Assembly (NCBI RefSeq): GCF_016863515.1
Contig: NZ_BOPA01000008.1
Coordinates: forward strand, 1-64,000
Direction of reading: 5' to 3'
Length of the DNA stretch: 64,000 nt
Source of the DNA: Micromonospora gifhornensis
GTDB lineage: Bacteria; Actinomycetota; Actinomycetes; Mycobacteriales; Micromonosporaceae
The translations under genes were made by a program, and so were the position numbers. Positions 54,036-64,000 of this stretch are shown one piece after another. Below the pieces are notes generated by a model. The model was not told the DNA's origin. It worked only from the letters and a program-made list of their open reading frames with translations, and ran no database searches. Position 1 is the stretch's first letter, and each line of letters opens with the position of its first letter.

Positions 54036-55793
54036 GTGACCGCCTCCCCGATTCCGGACCCTGACACCACGTCCCGCCGTCCCGGCGCGGGGCGGGAGTT
54101 GTGGCGTCGGCTCAGCGGTCGGGCCGCCCGCGTGTTCGCCGGCCTGCACCACACCTGGCGACGCTCGCTTCAGGTGCGGGTGGTCACTATCACACTCGTG
54201 GTGTCGAGCCTGCTGGTGGGCGGTTTCGCCTACCTGATCGCCGGCAAGATCACCAGCATTCTGCTGGACAACGCCAAGACCGACGTACGGCTTCGGCTGA
54301 CCAGCGGAGCGGAGTACGCGGCCAAGCAGTTCAGCCTCTACAGCCAGCCGCAGGAGGCCCAGCTCCAGGAGACCATCGACGGCACGGTCAACTATCTGGC
54401 CGGCGGTGACCCGCAGCAGACCAGCGGCGTGGTGGTGGCGCTGACCGCGGACGGCGTCGGTGGCATGATCCTGCCGCGCAGTTCGCCCGCGGTGGACTTC
54501 CGGCCGTTGATCAGCCCCGAGCTGCGGGCGGCGGTGGCCGGCGGCAACGTGGCCAACCAGATCCAGACCGGCCGGCTCACCGGCGAACGGGACACCAAGT
54601 ACCTGGTCTACGGCTCGCCGGTACCGACCCGCTTCGGTCAGGTGGAGCTCTACTACTTCGTACCGCTGACGTTGCAGGATTCGACGGCCAGCCAGGCGCG
54701 GGCCACGGTGCTCGCCACCGGCCTCGCCCTGGTGCTGCTGCTCGGCCTGCTCGCGGCGCTGGTGACCCGGCTGGTGGTGACGCCGGTACGGGTGGCGGCC
54801 CGCACCGCCCAGCGGCTCTCCGCCGGGCTGCTCGACCAGCGGATGGCGGTCAACGGCGAGGACGACCTGGCCCTGCTCGCCGCCTCCTTCAACCAGATGG
54901 CCACCAACCTGCAACGGCAGATCCTGCGTCTGGAGGAGATGTCGCGACTGCAGCGGCGGTTCACCTCGGACGTCTCGCACGAACTGCGTACCCCGTTGAC
55001 CACGGTACGGATGGCCGCCGATCTGATCTTCGCCGAGCGTGACGGGTTCGAGCCGTCGGTGGCGCGCAGCGCCGAGCTGCTGCAAGCCGAGCTGGACCGC
55101 TTCGAGGAGTTGCTGACGGACCTGCTGGAGATCAGCCGGTTCGACGCGGGTTTCGCGGTCCTCGACGCCGAGCCGACCGACCTGGTACCGGTGGTGCACC
55201 GGGTGGTGGACCGCCTCTCCGGCCTGGCCGAACGCGTCGGCGTGGAGATCGAACTGGACGTGCCGGCGGCCCCGGTGATCGCCGAGATCGACCCGCGCCG
55301 GGTCGAGCGGGTGCTGCGCAACCTGGTAGGCAACGCCGTGGAGCACGGCGAGGGGCGGCCGGTGCGGATCACCCTGGGGATGGACGACACCGCCGTCGCG
55401 GTCACCGTCCGCGATCATGGCGTCGGGCTCAAGCCCGGCGAGGAGAAGTTGGTCTTCAACCGGTTCTGGCGCGCCGATCCGTCCCGGGCCCGGCAGACCG
55501 GCGGCACCGGGCTGGGCTTGTCGATCAGCCTGGAGGACGCCCGGCTGCACGGTGGCTGGCTGGAGGCATGGGGCGCGCCGGGGCAGGGCGCACAGTTCCG
55601 GCTCACCCTGCCGGCGCGGGCCGGTGACCGGCTGATCACCTCGCCGCTGCGGCTGGTGCCGGCGGACGCGACCGTGTCGTTCGGCGCGACGTCGACCGAG
55701 AGCATGCTGGCCATCGGCCCGGGACCGGACGGGGCACTCACGGTGGGGCCGGCGAATCCGGTCCCCGAGCAGCGCGCGGAGGTGGCTTCGTGA
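54036..55793 (+). CDS. mtrB: sensor histidine kinase MtrB
   Basis: A 585-residue kinase. Cytoplasmic basic tail, TM1 about 47-67 (VVTITLVVSSLLVGGFAYLIAG), extracytoplasmic sensor ~70-215, TM2 about 225-247 (ATVLATGLALVLLLGLLAALV), HAMP ending near 305, H-box RRFTSDVSHELRTPLTTVRMAADLIF, N-box LRNLVGNAVEHGEG, G-box GGTGLGLSI, then an unstructured C-terminal tail. GTG start. Phosphorylates MtrA; localises with division machinery; its output is modulated by LpqB. Confidence 0.96.
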   Translation: MTASPIPDPDTTSRRPGAGRELWRRLSGRAARVFAGLHHTWRRSLQVRVVTITLVVSSLLVGGFAYLIAGKITSILLDNAKTDVRLRLTSGAEYAAKQFSLYSQPQEAQLQETIDGTVNYLAGGDPQQTSGVVVALTADGVGGMILPRSSPAVDFRPLISPELRAAVAGGNVANQIQTGRLTGERDTKYLVYGSPVPTRFGQVELYYFVPLTLQDSTASQARATVLATGLALVLLLGLLAALVTRLVVTPVRVAARTAQRLSAGLLDQRMAVNGEDDLALLAASFNQMATNLQRQILRLEEMSRLQRRFTSDVSHELRTPLTTVRMAADLIFAERDGFEPSVARSAELLQAELDRFEELLTDLLEISRFDAGFAVLDAEPTDLVPVVHRVVDRLSGLAERVGVEIELDVPAAPVIAEIDPRRVERVLRNLVGNAVEHGEGRPVRITLGMDDTAVAVTVRDHGVGLKPGEEKLVFNRFWRADPSRARQTGGTGLGLSISLEDARLHGGWLEAWGAPGQGAQFRLTLPARAGDRLITSPLRLVPADATVSFGATSTESMLAIGPGPDGALTVGPANPVPEQRAEVAS

Positions 55794-57583
55794 GGCGACG
55801 ACTGCTCAGCGGCGCGCTCGGCGTGACGCTGGTGCTGGCCGGCGCGGTCGGTTGCGGCATCCCCGACCGGTCGGAGGTACAGACCGAGCAGCGGGGGCCC
55901 GCGGCGGAGGCCAGTTGGTCGCTGGGCCGGGGCAGCGAACCGCCGGCCCGGGAAGCCAGCGGAAGCGACGCCGAGGCCTTCGTCCGCAACTTCCTGGCCG
56001 CCGCGGCCGGTGAGCCGGACCGGGCGTACGACCGGGTCAAGCAGTACATCGCGGTGGCGGAGCGCGGCGGCCTGCAGGTGAAGCAGGGCAGCGAGGTGGC
56101 GCTGTCGGTGGTACGCCTCACCGACGACCCGGTGATCGAGCCGGACGTCGACAGCATGAAGGTCACCATCAGCGTGCAGCAGGTCGGCCTGCTGCGGGCC
56201 AACGGCATGCTGGTGCCGCCGCTGGCCACCGAGACGACGTACGAGTTCCGCCTGATCAACGCCGGTCCGGCGGGCCAGGACGACGCCGGGTTCTACGTCA
56301 GCGGCCCACCGAACGTGTTGCTGCTCAGCGACGAGGCGCTGCGCCTGTACTACCAGGCCGAATCCATCTACTTCTGGAACTCCGAACGGACCCGGCTGGT
56401 GCCCGACCAGCGGTACCTCTCCTCGGCGGTGCCCGCCGAGCGTCGGGTGAGCGAGGTGGTCCGTTGGCTGACCGCAGGCCCGTCGGACTGGCTGCGGGTA
56501 GGGGTCTCCGGGCTGCCCGACCGCACCGAGATGATCAACAATGCCACCGGCTCGGACGGCCGGTGGGAGGTCAACCTCGACATGCCGGGCGCCGACGACG
56601 TCCGGTTGGAGCAGTTCGCCACCCAGCTGGCCTGGTCGCTGCTGGAGCTGGACGGCATCCTCGAGATCAAGATCCTGAACCAGTCCCGGAAGCTTGTCGA
56701 CCTGGGTGAACAGCGGGCGTCGAACCAGCTGTACCAGCTCGACGACAGCAGCGCCCGACGGTTCTGCGTCTACGAGGGCGCGATCCACGCGCTCGCTGTC
56801 GCCAACGAGTCGATCGGCCGGGTTCCGGTGGCGGCCGAGGCGAACCACGACGTGCTCTCCGCCGGGCTGCGCCGCGCCGGCAGCGACGTGTTGGCCGCCC
56901 TGGTGGTGAGCGACGGTGCCGGGCAGCGGCTGCGGGTCGGCCGGGGCCGGGACGTGGTGGAGAGCTTCATGACGGGGCCGGCGCACACCGTGATCGGTCG
57001 GCCGGTCTGGCTGCGTACCGACAGCGATCAGCCGGCGGGTCTGGTGGTCGCCGACGGCGAGCTGTACCGCTTCGACGACCGGGGAGCCATGCGCCCGGTG
57101 CAGCTCGGCCTGCCCGGCCGGGTCGACGCGGTGGCGGCCTCGCTGGACGGGCACCGGATCGCCCTGATCGTCGGCGGTGCGCTGCACGTGGCCGCGATCA
57201 GTTGGGAGGGCGGGGTGCCGACCATCGGCCCGGCCCGACGCCTGGCGACCTCACTGAACCGCCTGACCGCGGTCGACTGGTGGGCCGAGAGCCGCATGCT
57301 GGTGGCCGGGGCCGCCGGTCGACCCGCGATCTACGACGTCAGCGTCGACGGGGCGCTGGAGACCCGGCTGCGCGACGACGCCGGTGCCGAGGTCACCCAC
57401 CTGGCCGCCCACCCCGCCACCCCGACCTCGCCGCTCGCCGCCACGTTCATGTACGAGGCCAACGGGGTGACCTACCGCAACAACCCGTTCGAGCGGATCG
57501 TGCGCGAACAGGTCCAGGAGGTCACGGCACCACCGACCGGGGTCCGCCCGGGCAACCCCACCGCCCCCGTCTTCCTCTACTGA
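55790..57583 (+). CDS. lpqB: lipoprotein LpqB (MtrB accessory, GerMN domain)
   Basis: A 597-residue lipoprotein. Signal peptide with lipobox GAVGCG, acylated Cys at 22; a NTF2-like/GerMN region about 190-340 (YFWNSERTRLVPDQRYL, ERRVSEVVRWLTAGPSDWL, ATQLAWSLLELDGI) and a C-terminal six-bladed propeller-like part (about 345-590, e.g. GHRIALIVGGALHVA and WWAESRMLVAG). Extracellular, interacts with MtrB and modulates MtrA output. The GTG overlaps the mtrB stop. Confidence 0.95.
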   Translation: MRRRLLSGALGVTLVLAGAVGCGIPDRSEVQTEQRGPAAEASWSLGRGSEPPAREASGSDAEAFVRNFLAAAAGEPDRAYDRVKQYIAVAERGGLQVKQGSEVALSVVRLTDDPVIEPDVDSMKVTISVQQVGLLRANGMLVPPLATETTYEFRLINAGPAGQDDAGFYVSGPPNVLLLSDEALRLYYQAESIYFWNSERTRLVPDQRYLSSAVPAERRVSEVVRWLTAGPSDWLRVGVSGLPDRTEMINNATGSDGRWEVNLDMPGADDVRLEQFATQLAWSLLELDGILEIKILNQSRKLVDLGEQRASNQLYQLDDSSARRFCVYEGAIHALAVANESIGRVPVAAEANHDVLSAGLRRAGSDVLAALVVSDGAGQRLRVGRGRDVVESFMTGPAHTVIGRPVWLRTDSDQPAGLVVADGELYRFDDRGAMRPVQLGLPGRVDAVAASLDGHRIALIVGGALHVAAISWEGGVPTIGPARRLATSLNRLTAVDWWAESRMLVAGAAGRPAIYDVSVDGALETRLRDDAGAEVTHLAAHPATPTSPLAATFMYEANGVTYRNNPFERIVREQVQEVTAPPTGVRPGNPTAPVFLY

Positions 57584-57590
57584 GTCGACC

Positions 57591-58289
57591 GTGCTGCGCG
57601 GGCTGTGGGCGGATCTGGCCGACCTGGCCCTGCCCACCGAATGCGCCGGCTGCCGGCAGCGCCGGCCCGGGCTGCGGCACGGCGTCTGCCCGGACTGCGT
57701 GACCGCGCTGCAGGCGCTGCGCCCCGGCGAGGTCCGACCGGTACCGGCCCCGGTGGGGTTACCGCCCTGTCACGCGCTCGGCAGCTACGGCGGGCCGTTG
57801 CGGGAAACCCTGCTGGCGTACAAGGAACATGGCCGACACGGTCTGGCCCGGCCGCTGGGCGTGCTGCTCGCCGAGGTCGTGGCCGAAGCGGTCGGCTCGG
57901 CCCGACCGCTGGTGCTGGTGCCCGTTCCGGACACCCCGGCGGCGGCCCGGGCCCGCTTCGGCGACCATCTCGGCCGGCTCGCCCGGCACTGCGCCCGTCG
58001 GCTCGCCGCGGCAGGCTGGCCGGTACGCGTGGACCGGCTGGTACGCGCGCTGCCCCGGCCCGACTCGGTCACCCTGGACAGCGCCGGCCGGGCGGCGACG
58101 GCCCTGGCCGCCTTCCGGGTACGGCCGGACGCCGGCCCGGTGCCACCCGGCGCGACAGTGGTCCTGCTGGACGACATCGTCACCACCGGGTCGACACTTG
58201 CCGCGATCAGTCAATTGCTGGCCGTACAAGGAATGTCGCCGTCGGTGGCGGCTGTGCTGGCCGCCACCGAAAAAAGGCACCAACGGTGA
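57591..58289 (+). CDS. ComF family phosphoribosyltransferase-like protein
   Basis: A 232-residue protein with an N-terminal double zinc finger (TECAGCRQRRPG, VCPDC) and a phosphoribosyltransferase fold whose PRPP loop is TVVLLDDIVTTGSTLAAISQLL. In competent bacteria ComF acts in DNA uptake; in actinobacteria the role is not known, but its place after lpqB is conserved. GTG start 7 bp past the lpqB stop; stem ends TEKRHQR. Confidence 0.9.
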   Translation: MLRGLWADLADLALPTECAGCRQRRPGLRHGVCPDCVTALQALRPGEVRPVPAPVGLPPCHALGSYGGPLRETLLAYKEHGRHGLARPLGVLLAEVVAEAVGSARPLVLVPVPDTPAAARARFGDHLGRLARHCARRLAAAGWPVRVDRLVRALPRPDSVTLDSAGRAATALAAFRVRPDAGPVPPGATVVLLDDIVTTGSTLAAISQLLAVQGMSPSVAAVLAATEKRHQR

Positions 58290-58371
58290 CGGATTGTGTT
58301 TCCGATTCACTCCTTCGTGTGTGATCTCTGCAAAATTCCGGCCGTTGTCGAGGACTGGGGATGACGACCGG

Positions 58372-58393
58372 GCAAACAAGAGTTAGCGTTTGC
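58372..58393. promoter_or_regulatory. inverted repeat upstream of hpf
   Basis: GCAAAC (58372-58377) and GTTTGC (58388-58393) form a 6-bp inverted repeat with a 10-bp spacer, 145-167 bp before the hpf start. AT-rich for the region; a possible regulator site. The 58290-58538 gap has no gene otherwise. Confidence 0.35.
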
Positions 58394-58538
58394 TTGTCGA
58401 GGGTAGGAGGTCAGCCACCCACCCCCGGCGGTGAGAGGAGGCGTAGCCGTATTGACCGGTCGACGCCGAGCGGGGCCCCTCCCCGGACGCGCGACCGGAG
58501 TTTTTCGGAGCAAAGACCGTCCGAAGAAGGAGGTCACG

Positions 58539-59168
58539 GTGGACATCGTGGTCAAGGGCCGTAACGTCGAAGTGCCGGATCATTACCGGGTGCACGTAGC
58601 AGAAAAACTGGCGAAGATCGAACGTTACGACCACAAGCTGATTCGTGCCGAGGTGGAGCTTTTCCACGAGCGCAATCCGCGCCAGGCCGACCACTGCCAG
58701 CGAGTGGAAATCACCTGCTTCTCCCGGGGCCCGGTGATCCGGGCCGAGGCCTGCACGAGCGACTTCTACAGCGCCCTGGACGCCGCGATCGCCAAGCTCG
58801 ACGCCCGACTCCGCCGCGCCGCCGACCGGCGTCGGGTGCACCGCGGCCGGCACGCGCCGCTGTCGGTCGCCGCCGCCACCGCCGGCCTGCCGGTAACCGA
58901 CCTCCCCTCCGCCGCCCTGGGCGCACCGGCCGGCGCCGCCACCGCGGTCGCCGAGCGTGCCGAGGAGGACGAGTACGACGACCAGCCGTGGCACATCGCC
59001 CGGGAGAAGGTGCACCCGGCCGAGCCGATGACCGTCGACGACGCGTTGTTCCAGATGGAACTCGTCGGCCACGACTTCTACCTGTTCCAGGACAAGGAAT
59101 CGGGTCGTCCGAGCGTGGTCTACCGACGGCACGCCTACGACTACGGCATCATCTCGCTGGACATCTGA
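58539..59168 (+). CDS. hpf: long-form ribosome hibernation-promoting factor
   Basis: A 209-residue long HPF. N-terminal S30AE domain (residues 1-95, MDIVVKGRNVEVPDHYRVHV...LARLRRAADRRR), a variable linker about 110-145, and a C-terminal dimerisation domain (about 150-209: REKVHPAEPMTVDDALFQMELVGHDFYLFQDKESGRPSVVYRRHAYDYGIISL). It pairs 70S ribosomes into inactive 100S dimers in stationary or stress states. GTG start is chosen over an upstream in-frame GTG because AAGGAGG lies 5 bases before it. Confidence 0.94.
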   Translation: MDIVVKGRNVEVPDHYRVHVAEKLAKIERYDHKLIRAEVELFHERNPRQADHCQRVEITCFSRGPVIRAEACTSDFYSALDAAIAKLDARLRRAADRRRVHRGRHAPLSVAAATAGLPVTDLPSAALGAPAGAATAVAERAEEDEYDDQPWHIAREKVHPAEPMTVDDALFQMELVGHDFYLFQDKESGRPSVVYRRHAYDYGIISLDI

Positions 59169-59176
59169 CCGGCGTC

Positions 59177-59212
59177 GGTGCGGGCCGGGGCGGCAGCGCC
59201 CCGGCCCGCACC
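59177..59212. terminator. bidirectional terminator, hpf / GNAT gene
   Basis: GGTGCGGGCCGGGGC (59177-59191) pairs perfectly with GCCCCGGCCCGCACC (59198-59212), 15 bp, loop GGCAGC. It sits between two convergent genes. Confidence 0.85.
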
Positions 59213-59225
59213 GCTGCGTCTGCGG

Positions 59226-60335
59226 TCAGTCCCGCAGTTCGCGGGGCAGCAGCCCGTACACGGTCGAGTCGCCGCGGCTGCCCTCCGCGCCGGGCAGCCG
59301 GGCGCTCAGCAGCCCCTCGTAGCGGAAGCCGGCCCGTTCCAGCACCCGCCGGGAGGCCTGGTTCTCCGGGAGGGTGCCGGCCCACAGCCGGGCCAGACCG
59401 ACCTGCTCGAAGCCCCACCGGGCGAGCAGCCGCACCGTGCGGGTCGCGTAGCCGCGTCCCCGCCACTGCGGGAACAGGCTGTAGCCGAGCATCGCCTGCC
59501 CGCCGGGCTGGTCGGGCAGCAACATGCAGGTTCCGGCCACCGACCCCGAGGCCGCGTCGAGGATGGTCATCGACGCGACCGTGCCGACCAGCCACTGGTG
59601 CGCCGCACCGACGCCGCGCCGGACGAGCTCCTCGCGGGCCGGCGGACCCGGTGGCACCCGGCTGGCCACCACGGCCGGGTCGGTGTTCAGGCGGTACATC
59701 TCGTCGGTGTCCTCGGGTTCGAGCCGCCGCAGCACGATCACGCCGTCGGTGAGTCGCCCGCCGGGCAGGTCGGGCAGCAGGCGGGGGTACGGCCCGGGCG
59801 GATCGTCGGCCAGTCGTACCCAGACGGCCAGGTCCCGTCGGCCGCCATCGCGCGCCCGGCCACCACCTCGACGTATCCCCTCGGATCGGAAGCCGGCGGC
59901 CAGCGCGACCCGCTGACTTGCCACGTTCTCGACCTGGGCGAGCAGTTCCAGCCGGTCGATGCCGCCGGTGAAGGCGCGCTCGGCCAGTGCCCGGGTGGCC
60001 GCCGTGGCCACCCCGCGTCCCCGCGCGTCCGGATGCACCCAGTAGCCGATCTCGGCCTGCCGTCGCTGCGGCATCGCGTGGCTCAGCCCGATGGTGCCGA
60101 GCAACCGGTCGGTGGCCGGATCGGCCACGGCGTACGCGGCCCCACCGGCGGCGAACGCCGCGGGAGCAGCCTCGGTGATCCACCACCGGGCGTCGGCCTC
60201 GGTGTACGGGCTGGGCAGGCCGTCGAGGAAGCGCTGGGTCAGCGGGTCGGCGCAGCCGACGACGACATCGGCCTCGTCGTCCGGACGGAACGGCCGCAGG
60301 CGTACGCCGTGGGCTTCGATCGTCTCGGGGGTCAC
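59226..60335 (-). CDS. tandem double-GNAT N-acetyltransferase (first of two)
   Basis: A 369-residue protein with two GNAT (RimJ/RimL-like) domains. Domain 1 (~1-175): VRLRPFRPDDEADVV, EIGYWVHPDARGRGVATAATRALAERAF, and NVASQRVALAAGFRSEG. Domain 2 (~185-360): VIVLRRLEPEDTDEMYRL, LGYSLFPQWRGRGYATRTVRLLARWGF and NQASRRVLERAGFRYEG. Both retain the (Q/R)xxGxG/A acetyl-CoA loop. Overlaps the following GNAT gene by 4 bp (GTGA). Substrate unknown; RimL-like N-terminal protein acetylation is plausible. Confidence 0.87.
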   Translation of the reverse strand: MTPETIEAHGVRLRPFRPDDEADVVVGCADPLTQRFLDGLPSPYTEADARWWITEAAPAAFAAGGAAYAVADPATDRLLGTIGLSHAMPQRRQAEIGYWVHPDARGRGVATAATRALAERAFTGGIDRLELLAQVENVASQRVALAAGFRSEGIRRGGGRARDGGRRDLAVWVRLADDPPGPYPRLLPDLPGGRLTDGVIVLRRLEPEDTDEMYRLNTDPAVVASRVPPGPPAREELVRRGVGAAHQWLVGTVASMTILDAASGSVAGTCMLLPDQPGGQAMLGYSLFPQWRGRGYATRTVRLLARWGFEQVGLARLWAGTLPENQASRRVLERAGFRYEGLLSARLPGAEGSRGDSTVYGLLPRELRD

Positions 60336-61555
60336 ACCGTCACCTGGCCCGGTGCCGGCCGGCCGTCGGTGCCTGCGCCGGTCTGTGCCGCGCTGCTCGG
60401 CGGGGCCAGGTCCTCGGCCAGCAGCGCGCCGACCCAGGCGTCGACCCGGGTGCCGCGGTGGTTAAGCGCAGCCCGGGCGGTGCCCTCCATGGTGAAGCCG
60501 ACCTTCTCGGCGACCCGGCGGGAGGCGACGTTGCCGACGTTGGCCCACCACTCGATGCGGGCCAGCCCGAGCGTGGCGAAGCCCCAGGTGGTGAGCGCCG
60601 CCAGAGCTGCCGTCTGGTAGCCCCGACCCCGGGCGTGCGGCGCGGTCATGAAGCCGACGGTCGCCAGCAGCGGGTCGCCGGAGGACAGCCGCAGGTCGAT
60701 CGAGCCGGCGTAGCGGTCCTGCTCGTCGGCGATCACGAAGCTGGCCGCGGTGCCGTCGGCCCAGCAGTCCTCGCAGTGGGCCAGGAAGGACACGGCTGCC
60801 GACCGGTCGTAGGCCTCCGGGACGGTGGTCCACCGCAGGGTGTCCGGATCCTGGCAGGTGATCACCACCGCGTCGAGGTCGCGTTCCTCCAGCCGACGCA
60901 GGCGCAGCTCGCATCGCGATGTGCTGGCGAAGACTGTGGGCTGGGCCCGGCCGAAGACGGCGGCCCGGCGAGCCTCCAGGGAGCCCGGGCCGGCCGGACC
61001 GACCTCGCCGGGCGCCGGCACATCACCGGGCAGCAGCGAGCCGAACCACTCGTAGCTGCCGTGCGCCGGGTCGGCGGCGCGCAGCCGACCCTCGATCCGG
61101 AAGCCGCTGCGCAGGGCGACCAGCCGGGCGGCGTGGTTGCCCGCACAGGACGTCCAGAGCAGCCGGCGCAGGCCCAGTTCCGCGAAGGACCACCGGGCGA
61201 GGGCGCGGACGGCGCGTACCGCCACACCCTGACCGCGCGCCCACGGGGCGGTCCAGTAGCCGATCTCGCTCAACTGCCGGCTCTGGTCGATTCGTTGCAG
61301 ATCAACGGCGCCGAGGAGTCGACCGGTGGCGGCGTCACAGACCGCGAAGGCGGCTGCCGTGCCCTCCGCCCACTGGCGCGTACGGCAGGCGATGAACCGT
61401 TGCGCGTCCTGCTGCCGGTAGGGTCGGGGGAAGTCGATCCAGCGCTGGATCTCCGGATCCTGGCACGCGCGATGCAGGTCGTCGGCGTCGGTCGGCCGCC
61501 ACGGCCGGAGCGTCAGTCCGGCCTCGGTGATCTCCACGGGCTCCATTCGACCCAT
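60332..61555 (-). CDS. tandem double-GNAT N-acetyltransferase (second of two)
   Basis: A 407-residue double-GNAT protein. Domain 1 (~1-170): LTLRPWRPTDADDLHRAC, EIGYWTAPWARGQGVAVRAVRALARWSF, NHAARLVALRSGFRIEG. Domain 2 (~200-395): LRLRRLEERDLDAVVITC, VGFMTAPHARGRGYQTAALAALTTWGFATLG, NVASRRVAEKVGFTMEG. Paralogous to its downstream neighbour, so the pair has four related domains. The ATG at 61555 (MGRMEPVEI) or 61546 is used; longer upstream frames are rejected. Divergent from secA with 162 bp between them. Confidence 0.87.
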   Translation of the reverse strand: MGRMEPVEITEAGLTLRPWRPTDADDLHRACQDPEIQRWIDFPRPYRQQDAQRFIACRTRQWAEGTAAAFAVCDAATGRLLGAVDLQRIDQSRQLSEIGYWTAPWARGQGVAVRAVRALARWSFAELGLRRLLWTSCAGNHAARLVALRSGFRIEGRLRAADPAHGSYEWFGSLLPGDVPAPGEVGPAGPGSLEARRAAVFGRAQPTVFASTSRCELRLRRLEERDLDAVVITCQDPDTLRWTTVPEAYDRSAAVSFLAHCEDCWADGTAASFVIADEQDRYAGSIDLRLSSGDPLLATVGFMTAPHARGRGYQTAALAALTTWGFATLGLARIEWWANVGNVASRRVAEKVGFTMEGTARAALNHRGTRVDAWVGALLAEDLAPPSSAAQTGAGTDGRPAPGQVTV

Positions 61556-61717
61556 CGTGCCGGATCGTTCGCCCACGGCGTAACGGGTAAACCGGGCGCG
61601 TAGCCTGGAGCGTCGGACGTTATGTCGGTTTCGCGATGGCCGAGGGTCGCCACCAGTGACCATTGGCCCGATGAAACGCCTACGATGGTTCGAGACTGTC
61701 TAGGGGAGCGTTGATCC

Positions 61718-64000
<2,283 letters not shown>

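Overview
The window looks like chromosomal DNA of a Micromonospora-type actinomycete. It has very high GC, frequent GTG starts, ATGA/GTGA stop-start overlaps, WhiB, MtrAB-LpqB and F420 (FbiA/FbiC) genes, CpnT-like WXG toxins, and short intergenic repeats of the GGAAGGGC...TTAAC kind that I associate with Micromonosporaceae. No tRNA, rRNA, CRISPR array, prophage or insertion sequence was found.

Backbone. Both ends follow a gene order that, from memory, is conserved in actinobacteria: fbiA (cut by the left edge), fbiC, whiB, a DUF1025-type protein and DUF3499 on the left; manB, Trm112, an SIS-domain isomerase, a CDF transporter, manA, ahcY, RDD/SpoIIM, a DUF58-MoxR-DUF4350-DUF4129 operon, mtrA-mtrB-lpqB, comF, hpf, two double-GNAT genes and secA (cut by the right edge) on the right.

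Accessory segment, about 6.6-37.4 kb. (1) A polyamine/agmatine utilisation locus covers 6.6-19.3 kb and 27.8-32.1 kb: aminotransferase, two FAD amine oxidoreductases, an Lrp regulator, a PotDABC importer, a saccharopine-dehydrogenase-like enzyme, agmatinase, GABA aminotransferase and two aldehyde dehydrogenases. Together they would convert agmatine and putrescine to GABA and succinate. A WhiJ-like XRE/DUF397 pair sits inside it. (2) An AbiEi/DUF559-like gene is flanked by two near-identical 69-70 bp hairpin elements and preceded by two DnaA-box-like 9-mers. (3) A van-like cluster (20.9-27.7 kb) splits the polyamine locus: response regulator, histidine kinase, membrane acyltransferase-3 protein, fold-type-II PLP enzyme, D-Ala-D-X ligase, VanX-type dipeptidase and a secreted tandem-DPBB protein. 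The ligase has the Tyr-type omega loop, so a D-Ala-D-Ser-like (not D-Ala-D-Lac) peptidoglycan-remodelling system with a threonine-dehydratase-fold serine racemase is the leading hypothesis. I consider this the most interesting item. (4) A polymorphic toxin island (32.1-37.4 kb) holds YbaB-like, WXG-like and a 1061-aa CpnT-type protein with a papain-fold toxin domain, opposite a three-domain Imm35/deaminase/SUKH fusion.

The right half is housekeeping: mannose/sugar-phosphate metabolism, SAM cycle, a MoxR chaperone operon, cell-envelope signalling, ribosome hibernation and protein export.
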